From: Mucilaginibacter gilvus
Lineage (GTDB): Bacteria > Bacteroidota > Bacteroidia > Sphingobacteriales > Sphingobacteriaceae
NCBI RefSeq assembly: GCF_004054195.1
Contig: NZ_SBIW01000004.1
Location: 248,001 to 312,000 of the forward strand
DNA: 64,000 nucleotides
Direction: 5' to 3'
Shown: positions 51,430 through 59,619 of the stretch, one piece after another
How the letters are laid out: the number at the start of each line of letters is the position of its first letter
Numbering within the stretch: the stretch's first letter is position 1
Notes under the pieces: generated by a model
Told to the model about the DNA's origin: nothing
Database searches by the model: none
The model's input: the letters and a program-made list of their open reading frames with translations, nothing else
Program-made: the position numbers and the translations under genes

Positions 51430-54400
51430 ATGAGTGAAAATTTTACTAATTATGGTGGATGCCATCGCATTCACTATGGTGTGAAGATCAGGCGGACGGT
51501 GCAGTATTGTATGATGCCGCTGCTGTTTGTATTGATGTGGAGCACATCTTTCGCACAAACCAAAACCATTGCCGGTACGGTATCAGACAACGCCGGTGTA
51601 TTGCCCGGTGTAACCGTAAAAGTAAAAGAGGCCGGTACAGCCACCGTTACTGATGTAAACGGTAAGTATTCCATCGCCGTAAATTCGGGTCAAACGCTCC
51701 AGTTCTCTTTCCTCGGGTATGCAACACAGGATGTTGTTATCGGCAGCCAGCCATCTGTAAGTATCACTTTAACGCAGGCGTCTTCAACGCTTAATGAGGT
51801 GGTGGTAGTTGGTTACGGCACGCAAAAGAAGGTTACCGTAACCGGTTCTGTTGCTACGGTAAACAGCAGCGAGATTGTGACCACCAAAAACGAGAACGTC
51901 CTCAACTCGCTTACCGGTAAAGTTGCCGGTTTGCGTGTAACCCAAAACTCGGCCGAGCCCGGCTCGTTCGATAATTCATTTAGCATTCGTGGTTTCGGCG
52001 ATCCTTTGGTGATCATCGACGGCGTTCCGCGTGACAATATCACCCGGCTTGATCCAAACGATATCGAAAGCGTATCGGTACTGAAGGACGCGGCAGCGGC
52101 CATATACGGTGTTCGCGCGGCAAACGGTGTGGTTTTAGTAACCACCAAAAAAGGAAAGAAAGGCTCGCTGGAGCTAAACTACTCGGGCACTTATGGTTTC
52201 CAGGTACCATCCGGCTTACCAAAACCAGTAGGCGCGATAGATTACATGACCCTGGTGAACGAGCAGTTATTGCATAACGTAAATGGCGGCCAGGTAAAGT
52301 ATTCACCTGCAGATTTTGACGCATACGCCAGCGGCAGCCGTACCACTACCGATTGGTATACCCCGGTTATAAAAAATAGCGTACCGCAATCGCAGCATAA
52401 CTTAAATGCCATGGGCGGGAACGAAAGCACAAATTACTTCATCAGTGCGGGTATTACCCAGCAGGATGGTTTCCTGCGCAGCGGCGACCTTAACTACAAA
52501 CGTTATAACCTGAGGTCGAACCTAACTACTCATATCAGCAAAAACCTTACGGTAGACTTGAACATTAACGGTACTATGGACCAGAAAAACCAGCCCTACC
52601 AGGATGCCTGGTGGATCATCCGTTCGTTTTGGAGGCAGGTGCCAACACAATCTATCTACGCCAATAACAACCCGGATTACCTGAACGTGGGGCAGGTTGA
52701 CGGCTCTAACCCCGTGGCGTTGGCAGATGCTAATGTGAACGGCTACCGCGTTTACAACAACAAGTGGTTCCAATCGCAGATCTCTGCAACGTATAGCGTG
52801 CCCTTTGTTCCGGGCTTAAGCGCTAAAGGATTGTTCAGCTATGATTATTATAACTCCAGTAACCGCATCTATCAAAAATCGTACAACCAATACAATTACG
52901 ATACAAACTCTGATAGCTATTCGGCTGTGCCAAATCAAACCCCGGCAACTTTCCGTCGCGAGTTTTTTGAACGCCCGGGTACTTTAACCCAGCTTTCTTT
53001 AAACTACGACCGTACTTTTGGCAACCACAGCTTTACCGGCTTATTGCTGTACGAAGAAAATAACCGCCAGCAGGATAATTTTTACGCGCAGCGCGAGCTC
53101 TCCCTCGCGGTTGACCAGCTTTTCTCAGGAAGCAGCGAAAACCAGGTGGGCTCATCAAATTCCGGTGATATTTATAACTATACCAATAAATCGATAGTAG
53201 GGCGTATCAACTACAACTACAAATCAAAATATCTTGCCGAGGTCAGTTTCCGTAACGATGGTTCTTCCAGGTTCTCTCCGCTTAAACGCTGGGGCTTTTT
53301 CCCGGCGGGTTCATTAGGCTGGAGGATCTCGCAGGAAGATTTCTGGAAAAAATGGTCTGCGCTATCGTTCATTAACGATCTCAAGTTCCGCGTTTCCTAC
53401 GGAAAAGTGGGTGACGACTCTGCTTTGGCTTACCAGTTCCTTACCGGTTATCGTTTCCCTGCCGATGGCTCGAATAACCAGTTGCCTCCGGGCTCCGTTT
53501 TCGACGGAACGTTTGTTAACGGCACCCAAAATTTAGGTATTGCAAACCCCAACCTTACCTGGTTCAATGCCGAAACGTATAATATCGGCGTTGACCTGGA
53601 AGCATGGAACGGCTTGTTGGGTGCAACCTTTAACGCTTTCCGCCGCGACCGGAACGGCTTACTGGGTACGCAGATCCTAAACTTGCCAAGTGTTGTCGGC
53701 GCCGATCTTCCGCAGGAAAACTTAAACAGCGACCGCACTCAGGGTTTCGAAATAGAGCTAAGCCACCGCAACCACGTTGGCGCATTCAATTACTTTTTAA
53801 AGGGAAACCTGGCCTATGCACGTACCATGAGGCGTACCGTTGTGCAGGCAGCTTTTGGCAACTCGCAGCTTAACTGGCATAACAACCAAAATAACCGTTG
53901 GGATAATATCTACTGGGGACTTGGTGCCGATGGGCGCTATACCAATTACCAGGATATCCTAAACAGCGGGCAATTTGTATCGCGCAACGCGGTAGTAGGC
54001 GATTATGTTTACGAAGACTGGAACGGCGACGGGCAGATCAACGGAGACGATGTACACCCTATTGCTTATAACAGCGCGCCGTTAACCACCTTCGGTTTAA
54101 CGCTTGGCGGCTCGTATAAAGGTTTCGATTTTAACACCGTATGGCAAGGTGCTACAGGTGTTACCGTATCGTATTTCGAGCAATTAAATACTCCGCTGTG
54201 GGGCGGAGGCAGCGCGCTTACCATGTTCCTGGACAGGTATCATCCGACCGATCCCAATGCTGATCCATACAACCCAAACACGGTTTGGATCCCAGGCAAC
54301 TACGCGCTTACCGGTACAACAGCCGATGTGAACTCGATGTTCAATATCCAGAATGCCAGGTATCTGAGGTTGAAATCTGCTGAGTTGGGTTATAGCCTTG

Positions 54401-54576
54401 CACCGGGTTTCGCTAAAAAGATAGGTATAAAAGGCGCCAGGATCTTTGTTAACGGATACAACCTGCTAACCTTTACCGGGGTAAAATACCTCGATCCGGA
54501 GCACCCATCCAGCACATACGGGTACCTGTACCCCCTCAACAAGACATATTCACTGGGCGTAAATGTTAAGTTATAA
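51430..54576 (+). CDS. SusC/RagA family outer membrane importer of the mannan PUL
   Basis: 1048 residues. A long basic N-terminal region precedes the hydrophobic signal stretch that ends at SFAQ (about residue 43). Then the carboxypeptidase-regulatory-like domain (IAGTVSDNAGVLPGVTVKV), TonB box region (TLNEVVVVGYGTQKK), plug with VSVLKDAAAAIYGVRAANGVVLVTTKKG, and a barrel with a final strand YSLGVNVKL. It imports oligosaccharides with the SusD partner that starts 10 bases after its stop. I placed the start at 51430, since the in-frame extension to 51370 would add residues without signal-peptide character. Confidence 0.95.
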   Translation: MSENFTNYGGCHRIHYGVKIRRTVQYCMMPLLFVLMWSTSFAQTKTIAGTVSDNAGVLPGVTVKVKEAGTATVTDVNGKYSIAVNSGQTLQFSFLGYATQDVVIGSQPSVSITLTQASSTLNEVVVVGYGTQKKVTVTGSVATVNSSEIVTTKNENVLNSLTGKVAGLRVTQNSAEPGSFDNSFSIRGFGDPLVIIDGVPRDNITRLDPNDIESVSVLKDAAAAIYGVRAANGVVLVTTKKGKKGSLELNYSGTYGFQVPSGLPKPVGAIDYMTLVNEQLLHNVNGGQVKYSPADFDAYASGSRTTTDWYTPVIKNSVPQSQHNLNAMGGNESTNYFISAGITQQDGFLRSGDLNYKRYNLRSNLTTHISKNLTVDLNINGTMDQKNQPYQDAWWIIRSFWRQVPTQSIYANNNPDYLNVGQVDGSNPVALADANVNGYRVYNNKWFQSQISATYSVPFVPGLSAKGLFSYDYYNSSNRIYQKSYNQYNYDTNSDSYSAVPNQTPATFRREFFERPGTLTQLSLNYDRTFGNHSFTGLLLYEENNRQQDNFYAQRELSLAVDQLFSGSSENQVGSSNSGDIYNYTNKSIVGRINYNYKSKYLAEVSFRNDGSSRFSPLKRWGFFPAGSLGWRISQEDFWKKWSALSFINDLKFRVSYGKVGDDSALAYQFLTGYRFPADGSNNQLPPGSVFDGTFVNGTQNLGIANPNLTWFNAETYNIGVDLEAWNGLLGATFNAFRRDRNGLLGTQILNLPSVVGADLPQENLNSDRTQGFEIELSHRNHVGAFNYFLKGNLAYARTMRRTVVQAAFGNSQLNWHNNQNNRWDNIYWGLGADGRYTNYQDILNSGQFVSRNAVVGDYVYEDWNGDGQINGDDVHPIAYNSAPLTTFGLTLGGSYKGFDFNTVWQGATGVTVSYFEQLNTPLWGGGSALTMFLDRYHPTDPNADPYNPNTVWIPGNYALTGTTADVNSMFNIQNARYLRLKSAELGYSLAPGFAKKIGIKGARIFVNGYNLLTFTGVKYLDPEHPSSTYGYLYPLNKTYSLGVNVKL

Positions 54577-54586
54577 GATCATCAAC

Positions 54587-56500
54587 ATGAAAAAGAATAT
54601 ATACATCATCATATGCTTTTTGGTTTGCTGGACAACAGCATGTAAAAAGCTCGACGTACCTCCTATCAACATTATACAGGATAAGGACGTTTTTACAAGT
54701 ACCGGCGGGATACAGGCCTACATGGCGCGCATCTACAGCGAGCTACCGATAGAAGATTTCAGGTATTCACCGCAGCGCGGACTAAACTTCTTTTGGATCA
54801 TCAGCCCCTTTCCTGCTGTTACCGGCGAGGCACTAAGCCGCGACCAAAACGGCGCTATGCAGGAAAACGTAGGCGAATCGCCATGGAGCGATTGCTACAA
54901 GCTGATAAGGGATGCCAATTACTTTATCGAGAATATGCCAAAGTACGCAAGTACCTACACACCTGCGCAGGTTAACTCTTGGTTGGGAGAAGCTCGTTTC
55001 ATCCGTGCGCTTACCTACTTCGCATTGGTAAAACGCTATGGAGGTGTGCCGATAGTTGATAAAGTATTGGAATATCCAACTGCCAATATTGACGACCTGA
55101 ACATGGCCCGTGCATCCGAAGAGGCTGTTTACGATTTTGTTGCCGCCGACCTCGATTTTGCATACGCTAATTTATCAGAATCTAACCAAGCAGGTCGCGC
55201 CAACAGATATGCTGCCGCGGCATTTAAATCGAGGGCTATGCTGTATGCGGGTGCTATAGCCAAATACAACACCACTACACTATCTGATGGTGCCGGCAAC
55301 CGGGTATGCGGTATTCCTTCGGGCAAAGCGGTAACCTATTTTAAAGCTGCTTACGATGCCGCCCTGCTGGTTGCTCCTAAATACAGCCTTTATAAAAAAG
55401 TATGGGCCGCCGGCGATAAGGAAGCACAGTTTCAAAACTATGTTAACATGTTTTATGATGAAAGCAGCAATGAGAACATTTTTGTGAAGCAGTACCATTA
55501 CCCCGAATCTGTTCACGGTTATGATGCTTATAACGTTCCGCGCCAGTTAATGGGTGGCAATGGTTATTCATCTGCGGTAAACCCAACTTTGAATTATGTA
55601 GAACTGTTTGACGGCCTTCCCAAAAATGCTGACGGAACACTCAGGACAACAACGTCCGGCAAGTACGAACTGTATACCAATACTATGGATCTTTTTGCCA
55701 ATGCTGAGCCAAGGCTAAGGGCAACAGTTATCCTACCCGGTGATAAGTTTAAAGGCCAGAATATAGAGATACGCAGAGGTATTTACACCGGCAGTTCGGC
55801 AGGTGGTATCAATCCACTTTTAGCGCCGGGTTCTACATCAAATTATCCAACGGCAAACATTGTGCAATCGTCCAATGCTAACCAAAGCCCATATATGCTG
55901 CCCGATGGTACAACCATGAACCCTGCAGGTTTAAGCGGTGTTTTCACCGGTGATGGTACCTGCGCTATATCGGGCTTTTCTATCCGTAAGTATCTGGTTC
56001 CGGATAAACCGACTTCGGAGGTTCTGGAGAACCGCTCTGACCAAACCTGGATAGAGATGCGCTACGCCGAGGTATTGCTTAACCGCGCCGAAGCCGCTTA
56101 TGAGCTAAACGCTTTAGGGCAAAACGATAAGGATTATCTGCAGGATGCGTACCAGGATATTAACCAGGTACGCGAAAGAGCAGGTGCTACTTTGCTTGCA
56201 GGCCCCGGGGATTTGTCAAACGTGAGCGTGGTTCGTAAGGAGAGAAGGAAAGAACTTGGATTTGAGAACAAGATCTGGTGGGATATGAGGAGATGGAGAA
56301 CTGCCGATATCGAGCAGAACTCAACCATTTACCGGGTGCTGATGCCATTTTATTCTGCAAACGACAAAAAGTACTTTTTTGATGCGCGTACAGACGAGCG
56401 TAACGTGCGCTACACCTTTGATGTGCGCTGGTACTACGAAGAGATCCCGAACGGCGAGATCCAGAAAAGTCAGAAGTTAATTCAAAACCCCGGTTATTAA
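54587..56500 (+). CDS. SusD/RagB family lipoprotein of the mannan PUL
   Basis: 637-residue glycan-binding surface lipoprotein; lipobox TTAC with the cysteine at 19. The helical core includes WLGEARFIRALTYFALVKRYGGVPIVDKVL, and the C-terminal RagB/SusD domain has DQTWIEMRYAEVLLNRAEAAYELN and ERRKELGFENKIWWDMRRWR. It should close the SusC barrel over mannan fragments. ATG at 54587, ten bases after the susC stop, is preferred to an overlapping upstream start. Confidence 0.95.
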   Translation: MKKNIYIIICFLVCWTTACKKLDVPPINIIQDKDVFTSTGGIQAYMARIYSELPIEDFRYSPQRGLNFFWIISPFPAVTGEALSRDQNGAMQENVGESPWSDCYKLIRDANYFIENMPKYASTYTPAQVNSWLGEARFIRALTYFALVKRYGGVPIVDKVLEYPTANIDDLNMARASEEAVYDFVAADLDFAYANLSESNQAGRANRYAAAAFKSRAMLYAGAIAKYNTTTLSDGAGNRVCGIPSGKAVTYFKAAYDAALLVAPKYSLYKKVWAAGDKEAQFQNYVNMFYDESSNENIFVKQYHYPESVHGYDAYNVPRQLMGGNGYSSAVNPTLNYVELFDGLPKNADGTLRTTTSGKYELYTNTMDLFANAEPRLRATVILPGDKFKGQNIEIRRGIYTGSSAGGINPLLAPGSTSNYPTANIVQSSNANQSPYMLPDGTTMNPAGLSGVFTGDGTCAISGFSIRKYLVPDKPTSEVLENRSDQTWIEMRYAEVLLNRAEAAYELNALGQNDKDYLQDAYQDINQVRERAGATLLAGPGDLSNVSVVRKERRKELGFENKIWWDMRRWRTADIEQNSTIYRVLMPFYSANDKKYFFDARTDERNVRYTFDVRWYYEEIPNGEIQKSQKLIQNPGY

Positions 56501-56512
56501 TAAGCTAACAAC

Positions 56513-57271
56513 ATGAAAAAGATATTATATACAATAGCCGTATGTGCGATAGCTCTTGGGGCATCCTCATGCAAGAAACTGGATAATTACGAAGAACCGC
56601 AGGAAACCCTCACAGGCAGCGTAATCGACGCCGGCACAGGCAAAACCCTGCAAACTGAGAACGGTGGCGGCGGAACGCGCATTAAACTGCTGGAGATCAG
56701 CTGGAGTGATAACCCAACGCCTTTCTATATCGCATCTATGCAGGATGGTACTTTTAACTACACCAAACTATTTGCAGGCAAAAATAAAATTAGCGCCGAA
56801 GGTGCTTTTGTACCACTGATGCAAACTAATGGCAGCGGTGCTACCACGGTTGATAAAAGCCAAACCGTTGATATTAAAGGCACCACTACCGTTAATTTTT
56901 CGGTTGACCCTTTACTGCGGGTTGAATGGGTTGGCGAGCCGGTTTTAAATGCAGACGGTACCGTTTCGGCCAGCTTTAAGATCACCCGAGGAACCAGCGA
57001 CCCTGGGTTTCAGAATGATATTACCGATGTGCATTTGTTTTTGAACTCCAATAAGTTTGTGGGCAATAACAATTACGACAACCGGTATTCGCCGCAGATG
57101 GATTTTAGCGGTTCATCGGCTAATGCCCAGCTGGGCCAAACCATTACCCTTACAACAAAGGGCGGTCCGCTTCCCACCAAACGCGATTATTTTGTCCGCA
57201 TAGGTGCCCGTACCAATTATGGTTTGAAGTATTACAACTACACAGATGTGAAAACGATTAGTGTTCCTTAG
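56513..57271 (+). CDS. DUF3823-type PUL lipoprotein
   Basis: 252 residues with lipobox GASSC (cysteine at 20). The DUF3823-type N-terminal beta domain (LTGSVIDAGTGKTLQTENGGGGTRIKLLE) and YTKLFAGKNKISAEGAFVP fit a family that regularly follows SusCD pairs, then a second Ig-like domain ends the protein. Probably an accessory surface glycan-binding protein. An intrinsic terminator lies between it and the first enzyme gene. Confidence 0.82.
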   Translation: MKKILYTIAVCAIALGASSCKKLDNYEEPQETLTGSVIDAGTGKTLQTENGGGGTRIKLLEISWSDNPTPFYIASMQDGTFNYTKLFAGKNKISAEGAFVPLMQTNGSGATTVDKSQTVDIKGTTTVNFSVDPLLRVEWVGEPVLNADGTVSASFKITRGTSDPGFQNDITDVHLFLNSNKFVGNNNYDNRYSPQMDFSGSSANAQLGQTITLTTKGGPLPTKRDYFVRIGARTNYGLKYYNYTDVKTISVP

Positions 57272-57285
57272 ATAAAACTGTTCAT

Positions 57286-57327
57286 CCTGCTCCGGGGCGG
57301 TGGTCCAAACGCTCCGGGCAGGTTTTT
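57286..57327 (+). terminator. intrinsic terminator inside the mannan PUL
   Basis: CCTGC (57286-57290), a bulged T, CCGGGGCG (57292-57299), a 10-base loop, CGCTCCGG (57310-57317) and GCAGG (57318-57322), then TTTTT. The 13-base-pair stem has one G-T pair. It ends 11 bases before the next ATG. Confidence 0.85.
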
Positions 57328-57338
57328 AAATACTACCT

Positions 57339-59519
57339 ATGAAAAACTTTTTACTCAGCTGCGCATTAGTGGCACTCACGGGTGGGGTGTATGCCCAGCC
57401 AGGAAAGCCTGTTGCATTAAAACAGAAAACTGCGTTCCAAACCAGCAGTCCCTGGATCCCCGAGATAGATGTGCGGTCTGATATTGCCATTGTTTACGGC
57501 GTGAACGACCGGCCCGGGATGACCTTTGAACAACGCCTGCAATCCTGGCGCGACCACGGCTATCAAACCCAGTTTATGACCGGCATAGCCTGGGGTGACT
57601 ACAAAGACTACTTTTTAGGCAAATGGGATGGCGTCAACCACCTCGGCGTTGGGCAGGTTACTCAAAAGGGTGATACCATATTCCATGGGAAGGATATGCC
57701 TTACGTAGTGCCGGTTAAATCTTTTATCGAATACATGAAAACCGCCGTTATTAAGCGGGTAATAGATGCGGGGATAACCGACATCTTTTTAGAAGAACCC
57801 GAATTTTGGGCGAGAGCCGGTTACAGCCAACCCTTTAAAGAAGAATGGCAAAAGTATTACGGTTTCCCCTGGAAACCGCAGCACGAATCGGCAGAGAATA
57901 CTTACCTCTCCAGCAAGCTAAAATATCACCTGTATTACGAGGCCATTAAGGAAACATCTAACTACGCCAAAGCATATGGTAAAAGCAAAGGCAAAAGCAT
58001 CAGGGTATACATCGCCACGCATTCGCTGGTGAATTATTCATCGTGGCAAATTGTTAGTCCCGAGGCCAGTTTGGCATCGCTGCCCGGCATCGACGGCTAC
58101 ATAGCACAGGTATGGACCGGTACCTCCCGCGAGCCCACGTTTTTCGACGGGCAAAAAAAAGAACGTGTGTTTGAGAACGCATTCCTGGAATATGGCTCCA
58201 TGGTATCCATGACAGCGCCGACGGGCCGCAAAATGTATTTCCTTACCGACCCTATTGAGGACTGGCCGCGCGATTGGGCGGATTATAAAAAGAACTACCA
58301 GGCTACTTTTACAGCCAAGCTGCTTTACCCTACGGTTTCAGATTATGAAGTAATGCCCTGGCCCGAAAGGATCTACACGCATCCTTATAAGGTGGCTAAC
58401 AGTAACGAAAAAGTGCTGATCCCGCAGTATTATTCCACGCAGATGCAGATCATGGTGAATGCTTTGAACAGTATGCCGGCATCTGAAAATAAGGTAACAG
58501 GCGTTAATGGCATCGGCGTGTTGATGAGTAATTCGCTCATGTTCCAGCGCTTTCCAACGCATAATGGTTTCGAGGATCCGCAATTCTCCAACTTTTACGG
58601 GCAAACCCTGCCACTGCTTAAGCGCGGCGTACCGGTGCAAACGGTACACATGGAAAACCTCACTTACACCGCCACTTTAAAAAACATCAAGGTGTTGATC
58701 GTGAGTTATACTAACATGAAGCCGGTTTCGGCAGAGATCCATATCGCGCTGGCTAAATGGGTAAAAGAAGGTGGTGTACTCATCTATTGCGGCCGAGACG
58801 ACGACCCGTACCAATCGGTAATGGAATGGTGGGATACCAAAAGCAACAAATTTACCGCTCCGTCTCAGCACCTTTTCCAGCTGATGAAGATCAACGGTGC
58901 TTCCGGGCAGGAGAAGTTCAATTTCGGTAAAGGCTCGGTTTACATCATCAGGCAAAATCCAAAAGAATTTGTACTACGAGCCAATGCCGATCCGAATTTT
59001 GTAAAGGTGGTGAAACAGGGTTACGAGAACGACGCCAAGGCAGGCAAGCTTGAATTTAAAAACAGCCTCTACCTGGAGCGAGGCCCTTATGTTGTTGTTT
59101 CGGTGATGGACGAGAATGCCGATGCGAAACCCTATACCATCAAAGGCCCGGTGATCGACCTGTTCGATCCGCAGCTGCCGGTGCTTGCTCAAAAGATTAT
59201 CAACCCCGGCGAGCAATCATTGTTGTATAACACGAACAGGATAGTCGATAAAACAAAACCGCAGGTATTGGCCGCGGCTTCAAGGGCGTATGACGAAAAA
59301 GTGCTTGGCAAAAGCTATTCGTTCGTGGTAAAAAGCCCAATCAAAACATTGAATAGCATGCGGGTATTGCTGCCGGCGCAACCCAAGGCCACAAAAGTGA
59401 CCAATAGCCAGGGCCAGCAGCTTACAGATGTAAAAACATCTTGGGACGAGTCGTCCAACACGGTATACCTCGGCTTCGCCAATGATCCTGCGGGGGTAAA
59501 AGTTGAATTGAGTTGGTAA
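57339..59519 (+). CDS. unclassified GH42/GH164-like glycoside hydrolase of the mannan PUL
   Basis: 726-residue exported protein; signal peptide ends at VYAQ (residue 20). Residues about 40-380 read as a TIM barrel with candidate acid residues E152/E153/E155 (FLEEPEFWARAGYS) and E337/E343 (YEVMPWPERIY) at spacings expected for clan GH-A. Residues about 390-530 resemble the glutamine-amidotransferase-like trimerisation domain of GH42/GH164 enzymes (GVLMSNSLMFQRFP, LAKWVKEGGVLIYCGRDD), followed by a beta-rich C terminus. I do not recognise a defined family. Its place in front of GH92 suggests it attacks a linkage in the same mannan. Could also be catalytically altered. Confidence 0.6.
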   Translation: MKNFLLSCALVALTGGVYAQPGKPVALKQKTAFQTSSPWIPEIDVRSDIAIVYGVNDRPGMTFEQRLQSWRDHGYQTQFMTGIAWGDYKDYFLGKWDGVNHLGVGQVTQKGDTIFHGKDMPYVVPVKSFIEYMKTAVIKRVIDAGITDIFLEEPEFWARAGYSQPFKEEWQKYYGFPWKPQHESAENTYLSSKLKYHLYYEAIKETSNYAKAYGKSKGKSIRVYIATHSLVNYSSWQIVSPEASLASLPGIDGYIAQVWTGTSREPTFFDGQKKERVFENAFLEYGSMVSMTAPTGRKMYFLTDPIEDWPRDWADYKKNYQATFTAKLLYPTVSDYEVMPWPERIYTHPYKVANSNEKVLIPQYYSTQMQIMVNALNSMPASENKVTGVNGIGVLMSNSLMFQRFPTHNGFEDPQFSNFYGQTLPLLKRGVPVQTVHMENLTYTATLKNIKVLIVSYTNMKPVSAEIHIALAKWVKEGGVLIYCGRDDDPYQSVMEWWDTKSNKFTAPSQHLFQLMKINGASGQEKFNFGKGSVYIIRQNPKEFVLRANADPNFVKVVKQGYENDAKAGKLEFKNSLYLERGPYVVVSVMDENADAKPYTIKGPVIDLFDPQLPVLAQKIINPGEQSLLYNTNRIVDKTKPQVLAAASRAYDEKVLGKSYSFVVKSPIKTLNSMRVLLPAQPKATKVTNSQGQQLTDVKTSWDESSNTVYLGFANDPAGVKVELSW

Positions 59520-59545
59520 GATATTTTTAGTTGGTTTAAAGAGCG

Positions 59546-59591
59546 GCCATCACTGCCCTGCACGGAGCTTTTCGTGCAGGTGTAGTATGGC
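59546..59591 (+). other. mRNA hairpin between two PUL enzyme genes
   Basis: CCTGCACG (59557-59564) pairs perfectly with CGTGCAGG (59573-59580), with an outer arm GCCAT (59546-59550) and ATGGC (59587-59591). No T run follows, so it is more likely an RNA-processing or stability element than a terminator. Confidence 0.65.
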
Positions 59592-59619
59592 TGTATAACG
59601 GCCACTACCCGCTTATAAT

